Source: JAWXCB01 sp034440455 | GTDB taxonomy: Bacteria; Bacteroidota; Bacteroidia; Chitinophagales; CAIOSU01 | Length of the DNA: 64,000 bases | Direction of reading: 5' to 3' | Assembly (NCBI GenBank): GCA_034440455.1 | Contig: JAWXCB010000078.1 | Span: forward strand, 1-64,000 | Shown: one piece after another, positions 17,125 to 25,622 of the stretch | How the letters are laid out: every line of letters starts with the position of its first letter | Position numbering within the stretch: the stretch's first letter is position 1 | The notes under the pieces: generated by a model | The model's database searches: none | Told to the model about the DNA's origin: nothing | The model's input: only the letters and a program-made list of their open reading frames with translations | Translations under genes and position numbers: made by a program

Positions 17125-17994
17125 TTACGCGCCCAAATACCCTTTCAGAAGCATGTTTCTTGAGGTAGAGCGCAACCTGTTTATGGCTTTATCTTTTATT
17201 TGCCGCACCCGTTCGCGGGTCAATTCAAATTTATCGCCAATATCTTCAAGCGAAAGGCTGTGGTCGCAGCCAATGCCAAAGTAGTATTTCACCACCTCGC
17301 GTTGCCTGTCGGAGAGCGTAGAAAGCGAGCGTTCAATTTCCTGTCGCAGGGATTCTTTATAAACCAATTGCGTGTCTGTATTTTCACAATTTTCATTTTG
17401 CAGCACATCAAGCAGCGAATTATGCTCTCCTTCAACGAAGGGGGCATCCATGGAAATATGGCGGGCGGCAACTCCCAATGTAGTGCGCACTTCTTCGCAT
17501 CCGATATGCAACAAATCGGCAAGCTCTTCGGGAGAAGGCTCGCGTTCATATTCCTGCTCTAAAGAAGAAAATGCTTTGTTGATTTTGTTGAGCGAGCCTA
17601 CTTTATTTAAAGGCAGCCGTACGATTCTCGATTGTTCCGCCAACGCCTGAAGGATAGACTGGCGAATCCACCACACGGCATACGAAATGAATTTAAAACC
17701 CCTTGTTTCGTCAAAACGCTGGGCGGCTTTAATAAGTCCTAAGTTCCCTTCATTAATCAAATCGCTCAACGACAACCCCTGGCTCTGATACTGCTTCGCC
17801 ACTGACACCACGAAACGCAGGTTGGCTTTCGTGAGTTTTTCCAACGCTTCCTGATCGCCTTGCTTAATCCGTTTGGCTAAATCCACTTCTTCTTCAGACG
17901 CCAGCAAGTCAACTTTACCTATTTCCTGCAAATACTTCTCTAATGACTGGCTTTCACGGTTGGTGATTGATTTCGTGATTTTTAGCTGCCTCAT
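17125..17994 (-). CDS. rpoD: RNA polymerase primary sigma factor RpoD/SigA (short Bacteroidota form)
   Basis: A 289-aa sigma-70 factor. Region 1.2 begins at residue 17 (SLEKYLQEIGKVDLL). Region 2 contains LTKANLRFVVSVA, the core-binding DLINEGNLGLIKAAQRFD and the -10 recognition helix with YAVWWIRQSI. Region 3 follows (RLPLNKVGSLNKI). Region 4 ends with SLEDIGDKFELTRERVRQIK, the -35-reading helix-turn-helix. Region 1.1 is absent, as is normal for Bacteroidota. This sigma reads the TTTG/TAnnTTTG promoters of the phylum rather than the E. coli consensus. Length and motifs are complete. It is followed by the START-like gene on the other strand across about 270 bases that hold its promoter. Confidence 0.97.
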   Translation of the reverse strand: MRQLKITKSITNRESQSLEKYLQEIGKVDLLASEEEVDLAKRIKQGDQEALEKLTKANLRFVVSVAKQYQSQGLSLSDLINEGNLGLIKAAQRFDETRGFKFISYAVWWIRQSILQALAEQSRIVRLPLNKVGSLNKINKAFSSLEQEYEREPSPEELADLLHIGCEEVRTTLGVAARHISMDAPFVEGEHNSLLDVLQNENCENTDTQLVYKESLRQEIERSLSTLSDRQREVVKYYFGIGCDHSLSLEDIGDKFELTRERVRQIKDKAINRLRSTSRNMLLKGYLGA

Positions 17995-18266
17995 GCCTGA
18001 TAATGTTTTTTGTAGTTAGGAAATGGTTGGATTTATGGAGGAAAAATGAAAATAAACGGGGTTTCTAAATCTTGCGTTCAAGGTATCGGAAGCGGGGGCC
18101 AGAGTCAACGAAAAAGCCAGAAGTTTTCTTCCGAGATGTGATGCGGGGGTAATGTGCATACTTTTTCGAAGGTAGTTGAACGAATTTAAGCCGTAAATTT
18201 TGAAATAAGTAAAATTTCTTTTTAATTGCGGACGATAACGAAAAAGTTGACTAATATTCCCCCGGT

Positions 18267-19085
18267 ATGGAAAAAAAGAAAGAAAAGAAAACACCAAAGC
18301 AAAAGCCCAAGGTGAAAACAGCAGTGAAAAAAGCGCCCGCAACAAAGAAAGTTGCCGCGAATAAGGTTTCTCCAAAAAAGGAAACTGCGAAGAAGATTAT
18401 GAAACCAACTGCTAAAAAACAGAGTGTTGAAAAAGCGAAGGCAGTGAACCCTGTTGTTAAAAAGGAAGAAATGGTGAAAGCCAAGCCCGTTGTTCCTGCG
18501 AAGCCTCTGTCGAAAAAGGAGCAAAAAGAAAAGCAAAAGCAGGAAGCATTAGCGGCAAGGGCAAGTTCCGGTTTCATTCCGCCACATAAGCGACCAGCTT
18601 TTGTGCCCCCGGTTGAAAAGCCGAAAGGCTCCCCTACTCAGTTGAGCATGGCGCTGGAGGAAGTGAAACAGGCTATCTCTTACAAACCACGTGTTACACG
18701 TTCAAAGAGCGGCAATCTTGTTTATCAAATAGAATACACCATCCGCTCTTCGCCTACTATTCTCTATGAATTTCTTACCACACCATCGGGGTTAGCGCAA
18801 TGGTTTGCTGACAGCGTGGACATCAATGGGCATCAGTGTGATTTTGAATGGGAAGGCTATGTGGAATCAGCAACAATCATTGACTCCAGCGAAGATGTGT
18901 ATATCCGCTACAAATGGGATGACAGTGATGAAGATGAGTATTTTGAATTCCGCATTTCAAAAAGTGAAATCACGGGCGATACGATTCTTACCGTCACTGA
19001 TTTCGCTCCGGAGCGTGATATGAAAGATGAAAAACTGCTGTGGGATAGCCAGATAAAATTGCTGGTGCAGCAGGTGGGCGGTTAG
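18267..19085 (+). CDS. START-like domain protein with lysine-rich histone-H1-like N-terminal tail
   Basis: A 272-aa cytoplasmic protein of two parts. Residues 1-95 are almost wholly Lys, Ala, Pro, Val and Thr (KKAPATKKVAANK-like), resembling bacterial histone-H1-like tails. Residues about 130-272 match the Bacteroidota START-like family (YQIEYTIRSSPTILYEFL; GLAQWFADSVD; FEWEGY), a ligand-binding SRPBCC fold. Members I know are usually the domain alone, at about 130 residues. A link at 96-128 (GFIPPHKRPAFVPP) joins them. The tail could bind nucleic acid or the ribosome, which is inference. It stands alone, 270 bases from rpoD. Confidence 0.82.
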   Translation: MEKKKEKKTPKQKPKVKTAVKKAPATKKVAANKVSPKKETAKKIMKPTAKKQSVEKAKAVNPVVKKEEMVKAKPVVPAKPLSKKEQKEKQKQEALAARASSGFIPPHKRPAFVPPVEKPKGSPTQLSMALEEVKQAISYKPRVTRSKSGNLVYQIEYTIRSSPTILYEFLTTPSGLAQWFADSVDINGHQCDFEWEGYVESATIIDSSEDVYIRYKWDDSDEDEYFEFRISKSEITGDTILTVTDFAPERDMKDEKLLWDSQIKLLVQQVGG

Positions 19086-19172
19086 CAGAGTAAGATGAGA
19101 CAGACTACGAAGTCAAAAGACTTCGCTCTATCTTAAATCACAAGAGCCTCTTCGGAACTCTTGCGATAACCG

Positions 19173-20116
19173 GGGGATCCATTGTCAGCTAAATATGACT
19201 TTTATACTCCTTACCAATATGCAGGGAATAAACCCATTAGATATATTGACTTGGATGGGGCGGAAGAATTTGGTAGAGTTGAGTACTCTTATAACGGAAT
19301 TATGTTTTTTAACCAGACAGGCGCGTTATTGAATAGCAGAAAAGCTATTGATGCTAATGGTCAATCAATTAAGACAGGAGTCATAGTTAATCAAATTAAT
19401 TTGAATCAAGCAACTTTAGCCACGTTTTCGCCAGCTACACTTTCCAACAATAATCCAGAAGTTATGATAGGCAATAACACGTTAAAGACAAATTGGATCT
19501 CTTTTCAATTCAATGCGGGCATAATTACTCCAGCATCTGCAAATGATCCCAATTATGGAACATTAGGTTTTGACAGTACTATTGCACAAAATATGAGAGC
19601 GACTCCATGGGCCGATTCGGATTTAGCAGGAGCGAGTAGAACGACTCAGAGCATATTTTTTCCTATGAACACTCAGGCGAATTTTCCTACTGCCTAAGGA
19701 ACGTTTGCTGATGTTCAAAATGCTTATAATACTAATCAAACTTTTAGAAATCAAATTGATATTGTAGCGACTTTGTTATCTAACTTCCCTAATTCTACAA
19801 TTAACATAACAGGGCAAACCGATGTGTATCCTGCGCCAAACTATAGAACTATTTATGGAAACCTTGGACCTCAGGTTAATACTACTATTGGACAAACTGG
19901 AAATGTTCCACTTTCTTTTGATAGGGCCCAATCAACCTTATTATTTATAGAATCTCAGATACAAGCGCAAACTGGAAATGTAAATTTCAGATTAGGAAAT
20001 CGTGCTACAGTTGGCGGGAATGGGGCTGCAAATCCCCAATTCACTAACCTACAGGTCCGCAACAAAGTGCACCAGACAGAGCCGTTCAGATTAATATTAG
20101 CAATGAAAATCAGTGA
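19173..20116 (+). pseudogene. Decayed 3' end of an RHS-repeat protein gene with OmpA-like C terminus
   Basis: The reading DPLSAKYDFYTPYQYAGNK, starting near 19173, is the hallmark of the RHS-repeat-associated core that precedes a variable effector domain. Everything before it is missing (an in-frame stop lies just upstream). The frame is then broken by TAA at 19695-19697 (FPTA*GTFADVQN). It continues in the same frame to about 20060, where loss of one base in cgcaacaaag moves the natural reading to ...APDRAVQINISNENQ, ending at 20116. The part after 19780 (NITGQTDVYP, VPLSFDRAQSTLLFIE, APDRAVQINI) has the order of an OmpA-like peptidoglycan-binding domain. That assignment is inference. Confidence 0.75.
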
Positions 20117-20388
20117 AAGATCATTTACTGTTTTGTATAATAGTATTCTCGTTCTCCTCATGTATCAAGGGGAAGGTTGAGTATGAGTATTATCCTACTG
20201 GAAATATTATGTGGGAAAAAAGATACCATGATGGCAAACTGAATGGGACAAGAAAGGAATATTACATGAATGGTAAATTAAAGTCTAAACAAACATTTAA
20301 AAACGGAAGGTGTGACGGAATCGTTGAAGAGCTTTACGAAAATGGTGCAATAAAAGCTAAGTATTCCTTTACAACGAAGAAGTGTTAA
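20113..20388 (+). CDS. YwqK-like MORN-repeat lipoprotein, probable immunity partner of the RHS remnant
   Basis: A 91-aa protein starting at GTG 20113, which overlaps the TGA of the RHS frame by four bases, a translational-coupling arrangement. The N terminus is a lipoprotein signal (SFSSC). The mature part has three or four MORN_2/YwqK-type repeats, such as YYPTGNIMWEKRYHDGKLNG, EYYMNGKLKSKQTFKNG and ELYENGAIKAKY. Proteins of this type are annotated as YwqK-family antitoxins and often follow polymorphic toxins. Serving as the immunity protein is inferred from coupling. The last codons run into the HsdR remnant, so the original C terminus may have been replaced. Confidence 0.65.
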   Translation: MKDHLLFCIIVFSFSSCIKGKVEYEYYPTGNIMWEKRYHDGKLNGTRKEYYMNGKLKSKQTFKNGRCDGIVEELYENGAIKAKYSFTTKKC

Positions 20389-21129
20389 AAGACTTTTTTG
20401 AAAAGTATTCAGGTAACGCAGACAGAACCATACTTGACCCGATAATTGATTCAGCAGCTCACATATTCAAATTTAATTTAAACATTGACAAACAAATTGA
20501 TTTTAAAATCAAGGTAAAATCGTTTTTAAGAACTTACAGTTACTTAGCCAAACTGCTTGACTTTAATAATTTGTATTGGGAACAACTTTGGTGGTATCTG
20601 AAATACTTATTGCCTAAACTAATCATTGACGAAAATGAAGACCTTGCACAAGGTATCATTGAATCAATTGATATGGATAGTTACAGACCTGCTAAACAAG
20701 GGACAGAAACGATTTTATTGGCAGCAGAAGAAAGTTATGTAACTCCTATTCCTGTAGGCGTTGGTGGTGGTAAATCGGAACCAGAGTTAGACACATTAGA
20801 AAATATTCTGAACGCTTTTAATCAGCGTTTTGGTGACATTGACTGGACTGACAAAGACAAAGTGAATGAGATATTAACGCAACAAATTCCTGCGGATATG
20901 AAGGCTGAAGGCAAAATAATGGATGCAATAAATACATCGCCTGACAAGCAAAACGCAAAAATATCTTCCGACAAAAAAAGTGGAAGAATTGATGCAACAG
21001 TATTTATTTACACAGACCGAAATATTTAAAAAGTTCTCGACAGATAAAGATTTTGAAAGGCGGTATAAGGAATTTATATTCGACACATTGTGGACACAAC
21101 AAGGTAAACAGCCACCAATAAATCTTTGA
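20373..21129 (+). pseudogene. 3' fragment of type I restriction endonuclease subunit R (HsdR), frameshifted
   Basis: This reading matches the C-terminal part of HsdR, the helical segment that binds the methylase: EEVLKDFFEKY, SYLAKLL, WYLKYLLPKL, IDMDSYRPAKQ and FNQRFGDIDWTDKDKVNEIL. The helicase and nuclease domains, and hsdM and hsdS, are absent. A run of seven A at 20973-20979 shifts the frame by one base. Reading on in the shifted frame gives KVEELMQQYLF ... DFERRYKEFIFDTLW to a TGA at 21127-21129, so the ancestral end is intact. It overlaps the end of the YwqK-like gene by 16 bases, which marks a recombination junction. Confidence 0.8.
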
Positions 21130-21346
21130 CGCAATTTGCAAGCACAATTAAAAACCACACAAGCCAACACACGACCAAAGTTTTTAATAGAGCTTGCAAA
21201 GCCGATCCAAAAGAAAAATTGTTTTTAAAAAATTTCCAACGCTTCAAAAAAAATAAAAAACTCAACGCACAGCCGACACACAATGACACGACAACTCAAC
21301 AACGACAATGGTTTACAAGCACGATGGACAAGAACGCCAGCCCCTA

Positions 21347-21430
21347 ATCGAGTAGCCCGCCCCGCCACCTGTCGGTGACGGGGTGAGGCTCTCACACCAC
21401 TATACATGCGGGTCATACGATTCAGGCGCG
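21347..21430 (-). mobile_element. Remnant of the 3' end of a group II intron
   Basis: Read on the minus strand, the stretch ...cgtatgacccgcatgtatagtggtgtgagag resembles the domain IV-V junction found after many group II intron reverse transcriptases (consensus like gtatgcggacccgcatgtacggtggtgtgagagg). It is followed by a 10-bp GC-rich hairpin (21360-21369 pairing with 21374-21383, loop of 4). The end reads ctactcgat, like an intron's last domain with its branch A. No reverse transcriptase lies nearby. The 210 bases before it (21130-21346) show nothing I can identify. Confidence 0.45.
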
Positions 21431-21473
21431 AGTCAATTTCTCACATTCATGGAAGCACTTTGCGTCAGTGTCT

Positions 21474-23806
21474 TTAAAACGGATAGCCGATTGCAAGATT
21501 GAAGCGCATGTTTTCGCGCCTCCACGGGTCGCCTCCCTCCGGTTTTTTGTAGCCCCAGATGGGCCAGGTTGCTTTGCCGTTTGCAGGCTCGCGCACTTTT
21601 ATACCGGTGTCGAAGCGCAACACAAAATAGCCGAAATCAAGGCGCACTCCGAAGCCTGTGCCGATTGCAATATCTGTCCAGAAGTTGCCGATGTCAATGT
21701 TTGCACCGGGGCGAGCCGTGTCCGCCTTGATAATCCAGATGTTGCCCATGTCGAGAAAGAGCGCGCCCTTGAAAAATTTATAGATGTCAAAACGATACTC
21801 CGCGTTTGCCTCCAGCTTGATTTCACCGGTTTGGTCAAAGAAAAAATTATCTTCTTCATACACATCCGACAATTCAAAATTGTAAGAACCGGGACCTATT
21901 GCGCGGATACGCCATCCCCTCACGCTGTTTGCCCCGCCTGAGAAAAATTGTTTGATATACGCGAGCGACTGTGAATTGCCATAAGGCTTGCCGATGCCGC
22001 CAAAGATGCGCGTGACAAGCTGCGTTTTCTTATTAATTTGAAAATAATTTTGAGTTCGGAGTCAATCAGAAAAAACTGCGAATATTCTATGTTAACAATT
22101 TGATAGGGCGGTTGTTTTCCGTCATTGAGATGCGCCAGCCAGTAGCCTAAATGAAGCGCGTTGCCCGATGTGTTGATTTTGCCGGAATAATAATAGTAAG
22201 CGCGCCCGCGGTGAATCGGTTGGTTTGACCAGATGTAGTTGAAGTCCATTCCAAGAATGAGTTGCTGCGTGAAACTGTTGCGCAGCGAAGGGCTGCTGTT
22301 TACGATGTCGAGAAAATTCTGCGTGGTTTCGATATTCCTAATGAGGTTGATTGCAAGCGGGTTGAAAATAAACCGCTTGGTGGTTTTCTTCCGCCACTCA
22401 TAGCCAAATGCGAACGTAGTGGTGTTGGTGCTGTAGTAATCTATTCTGCGCAGAAACTCGTTTCTGAACGAAAGACGTGATTTCGGATAGGCATTCTTCG
22501 AGACTTTCTTCACCCCTATCGGCAGCAGGAATTTGTTGAAATATAAATCGAATTTGAAAAGCAGGTCAACGGTGTTAAAAAACTTTTCACCCTTTTCAAG
22601 ATTTGATTCAAAACCACCGGACACGCTGAAGCGGAACAACTCCGTGCCTCTGAAAATATTTTTATTGCCGTAAGAAAGCGTGAGTGAAGTGCCAAGGTTG
22701 AAGTCGGTGTTGTTGTTCGCTTCAAATGCGATGGACACCTGCTGCTTCTTTGCAGGCGAAAGACTGACGTAGCAATCCAGATAATTTTTGTCGTTGATTT
22801 TTTTATCCACATAGCGCAGCGTGATATATTTAAACACGCCCAGGTTTGAAAGATGCCCGATGGTTTGCGTGTGATATATTTTGCGGTAGAGCGTATCGCG
22901 CCCAAAGTGGATTGCCGAAATCAGAATGCGCGGGCGATAGCGCAGCTTCTCGCTGAGAAAATGAAATTCACGCACATCCACCGTATCGCGCGTGGCGCCA
23001 AGTTTCGATTTATCCGTTGAGTAATCGGTGATGACATAGATTTGGTCAATATGATACACTTGATGCTGGGAGGAATCAGTGGGCGGGTTGATTTTCACGA
23101 ACAGGTCAAGCTCCTGATTGCCCATGCTGCTGTCGAGGTCAAAATACACGTATTCGCGGTTGAAGAAATAATAGCCGTTGTCGCGCAGCACATCCGAAAT
23201 ACGCTCGCGCTCTTTTTTCATTTCTGCAACATCAAATGGCGATCCGGAAGATAAGTATGTTTCTTTTTTTTGGGCGTTAATCAGGCTGGTGATGCGGCTG
23301 GTGTCATTAGGGAAAACTACTTTTCGGATGCGGTATAAATCGTTTGTGATAACCTTGTAAGTGAGCGTTGCCTTTTTCTTTTTAATGACTACCGCATAAG
23401 AAACCTCTGAATAGAAGTAGCCTTTGTTTACTAAATAATTATTCAGCAGCACAAGCGATTTTTCAGCCAGCAGTGAATCATACAGCACGGGCGCTTCTCC
23501 GGCTTTGTTGCGCAGCCAGTCCCTGAATTTATTTTGCTTTCTGCGCGTGGAGATATTAAAAAACCACAGCCTGATTTTAGCAAGTCCGATAAATTTTTTA
23601 TTGGGCTGCAACTGCGAGATGCCGGCAAGTTCCCGTTTAAAATCACCGAGTTGTTTGATTTCTTCTTTCGTTTCAATTTCTACTTTATTCGCTTTGAATA
23701 AAGCTTGATCGTCTTTTAAAAAACGGGTATTAAAGCAGCCGGAATTGAGAAATAGTGTTGGAATTAAAAAAAAGATGAGGAATATTGCCTTGAAACGTCC
23801 GCTCAT
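21474..23806 (-). pseudogene. tamL: TamL-type Omp85 family lipoprotein gene, split by a one-base frameshift
   Basis: Start is MSGRFKAIF at 23806, with a lipoprotein signal whose Cys is residue 24 (LNSGC). Lipidation separates Bacteroidota TamL from TamA. POTRA-like domains fill roughly residues 25-330, and the rest is an outer-membrane beta-barrel. At about 22040-22052 (forward caaaattatttt region) one base is missing relative to a continuous reading. The first frame breaks after SELKIIFK. Restoring one base gives INKKTQLVTRIFGG ... FFSGGANSVRGWRIRAIGPGSYN and ends ...RFNLAIGYPF, the expected barrel terminus. With one base added the span is 2334 bases, or 777 residues. In the family it assembles outer-membrane proteins with TamB. 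A consensus error is as likely as true loss. Confidence 0.82.
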
Positions 23807-24557
23807 GTTAAGCAAAGCGCAAATTAAATACATCCAATCGTTGCAGCAGAAGAAACTTAGACACACGCATTATGTGTATGTGATTGAGGGTGAGAAAATG
23901 ATGCAGGAGTATCTGCAAAGCGATTATCCTCTTGACAACATGTATGCCACTGAAGAATGGATAACAGAAAATCAGACGCTGCTTCGCAAGAAAAAACTCA
24001 CGGCTGTTGAAGTAACAACCCGCGAGTTGGAGCAGATTTCTTCACTTACCACACCTAATAAAGTTGTTGCGCTTGCAAAAATGCAAGCGATTCCATCGCT
24101 TAAAGCGATGGAATCGCTCCTTGTCAAAGGGTTGCACCTTGCCTTAGAAAACATTCAGGACCCTGGTAATCTCGGCACCATCATCCGCACTGCTGATTGG
24201 TTTGGCGTTGACAGCATCATCTGTTCTGAAGATTGCGTGGATGCTTACAATTCAAAAGTGGTGCAGGCTACAATGGGTTCGCTGGCGCGAATAAAAATTT
24301 ATACCACAGAGCTATCCTCGCTTTTTGAAAAATCACCCCTGCCCGTTTATGCGGCAACACTTGAAGGTGAAAATATTTTCAATCAAAAACTTCTGAAAGA
24401 CGCAATCGTGCTGATTGGAAACGAGTCGAAAGGAATCTCAGACGAGTTAGCGCAATTGGCGCACAAGAAAATCAGCATCCCGCGCTTCGGAAAAGCGGAA
24501 TCGCTGAATGCGTCCGTTGCGGCTGCGGTGATTTTGGCGCTGTTCAGAAAAGGATAA
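23805..24557 (+). CDS. SpoU/TrmH-family RNA 2'-O-methyltransferase
   Basis: A 250-aa protein from ATG 23805. Other in-frame starts lie 20 and 10 codons upstream. The N-terminal substrate-binding domain (KYIQSLQQKKLRHTHYVYVIEGEKMM) is typical of 23S rRNA methyltransferases of the RlmB/TrmH group. The SPOUT catalytic domain holds NIQDPGNLGTIIRTADWFG (motif 1), VLIGNESKGISDEL (motif 2) and IPRFGKAESLNASVAAAV (motif 3, with the Asn/Ser-Leu-Asn element). It methylates a ribose in rRNA using S-adenosylmethionine. The ATG shares bases with the start codon of tamL on the opposite strand, so the two genes have no spacer. Confidence 0.9.
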   Translation: MLSKAQIKYIQSLQQKKLRHTHYVYVIEGEKMMQEYLQSDYPLDNMYATEEWITENQTLLRKKKLTAVEVTTRELEQISSLTTPNKVVALAKMQAIPSLKAMESLLVKGLHLALENIQDPGNLGTIIRTADWFGVDSIICSEDCVDAYNSKVVQATMGSLARIKIYTTELSSLFEKSPLPVYAATLEGENIFNQKLLKDAIVLIGNESKGISDELAQLAHKKISIPRFGKAESLNASVAAAVILALFRKG

Positions 24558-24626
24558 AAGAAAAGGGAAGGGAATTCAGATGCCATGGCATCCGCGCATT
24601 AAAATCTTATTGATACTCAAGGATTT

Positions 24627-24757
24627 CCATTGCCGTTGGCTTCAGCCAACGGATATAAATGTTGAAGCAAGAGGGCTTTAGCCAAAATCAAGTAGAATTT
24701 GGCTAAAGCCCGTTCTCTTTGTATCCTTATTCCGTTGGCTGAAGCCAACGGCAATGA
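24627..24757. repeat. Nested palindromic intergenic repeat (ccgttggcttcagccaacgg family)
   Basis: Two palindromes of the form ccgttggct(t/g)(c/a)agccaacgg lie at 24631-24652 and 24732-24754, and are inverted copies of each other. Between them a second inverted pair, gggctttagccaaa and tttggctaaagccc, spans 24673-24711. A decayed relative sits at 33107-33216. Such a dispersed, foldable repeat resembles REP or MITE elements. It separates the methyltransferase gene from the convergent LysE-family gene and has no T run. Confidence 0.75.
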
Positions 24758-24800
24758 AAAAACAGCTTACAATTTTAATGCGTTGCCCTAATCCAGATGT

Positions 24801-25412
24801 TTAGAAAAACGTCTGCGCATACCACATCATGCGAATGCCGAATGCTATCAGCACGATACCGATAACTCTGTAAATGTTTTTCAGAGAGTCAGGGCGAATG
24901 AATGCTTTGAGCCGATGCGCAAAAATCACTTTGAGTATATCGGTGGTGAAAATTCCGAGCAAAACCGCTGATAGAAATAAGAACAAATTCAGCGTGACTC
25001 CATATTCTGCGCGCGCAACACCGATTACCCCAACCCACACTAAAAAGACAAATGGATTCACAAAATTTACGAGAAAGCCTTTTGCAAAGAATGCGGTGTA
25101 ATCTGCCGCGCGGGGCAACTCACCCGATTCGGTATTCACTTTTGGAAACAACAAGTATTTTAATCCCAAACCGAATAAGATGAAACAGCCCGCTATCGCC
25201 AATCCAAGCTGATTCTCCGGATTTTTAAAAAATGGAATTGCGCCAAATGAACATAATACCACGCACAGCAAATCGCTCGCAATTATCCCTGCCGCAACCG
25301 TCATTCCACCGGCAATGCCATATTTCAACGTGCTTTTTAGAACGGTAAAAAACACAGGACCGATAAAAATCACCATTGCCAATCCAATGCCATAGCCTTT
25401 CAGAAATGCCAT
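24801..25412 (-). CDS. LysE/RhtB-family amino-acid exporter
   Basis: A 203-aa inner-membrane protein with six predicted helices. The first has the family signature GYGIGLAMVIFIGPVFFTVL, followed by STLKYGIAGGMTVAAGI and SDLLCVVL. The second half repeats with FLVNFVNPFVFLVW, the counterpart NPK/NP motif. LysE-type carriers export basic or hydrophobic amino acids and homoserine lactones. The substrate is not visible. Length and helix number are normal. It lies between two palindromic repeats and next to purC in opposite orientation. Confidence 0.88.
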   Translation of the reverse strand: MAFLKGYGIGLAMVIFIGPVFFTVLKSTLKYGIAGGMTVAAGIIASDLLCVVLCSFGAIPFFKNPENQLGLAIAGCFILFGLGLKYLLFPKVNTESGELPRAADYTAFFAKGFLVNFVNPFVFLVWVGVIGVARAEYGVTLNLFLFLSAVLLGIFTTDILKVIFAHRLKAFIRPDSLKNIYRVIGIVLIAFGIRMMWYAQTFF

Positions 25413-25459
25413 TCAGCGAAATTGCGGGAATTGCGGCAGATCGTAAAGTGCGTACCTGT

Positions 25460-25580
25460 AATTGCGGCTTTATGCCGGAATCCCATTCGTAAAAAAAGTG
25501 GGCTGCCGGATCCACCTGAGGCGGACCGGCAGCATCCCCTATTCTAATTTTATCAGCGGATTGCGGCATAAAGCCGCAAT
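25460..25580. repeat. 121-bp MITE-like element with 17-bp terminal inverted repeats
   Basis: ATTGCGGCTTTATGCCG at 25460-25476 is the exact reverse complement of the last 17 bases at 25564-25580. A GC-rich internal hairpin (gctgccgg ... ccggcagc) lies at 25502-25533. The element carries no gene and sits in the divergent region between the LysE-family gene and purC. Related ccggaat palindromes occur at 39545-39615 and 40503-40560. It is either a small non-autonomous element or a structured RNA/REP repeat. Confidence 0.65.
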
Positions 25581-25622
25581 GACACGAAGGGAATTTGTAA
25601 CTTGCCTCCGAAAATTATTTCC

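Noticed and set aside
18222..18577. Phe-rich minus-strand frames opposite the lysine-rich tail
   Set aside because: Lys codons (AAA/AAG) read as Phe/Leu on the complementary strand, which keeps the frame open by chance.
19108..19125. Short hairpin cgaagtc aaaa gacttcg after the START-like gene
   Set aside because: Seven-base stem without a T run; may be part of the island border but cannot be assigned.
21126..21347. 73-codon plus-strand frame after the HsdR remnant
   Set aside because: Lys/Asn/Thr-rich with no recognisable domain, and located in a decayed region; not supported as a gene.
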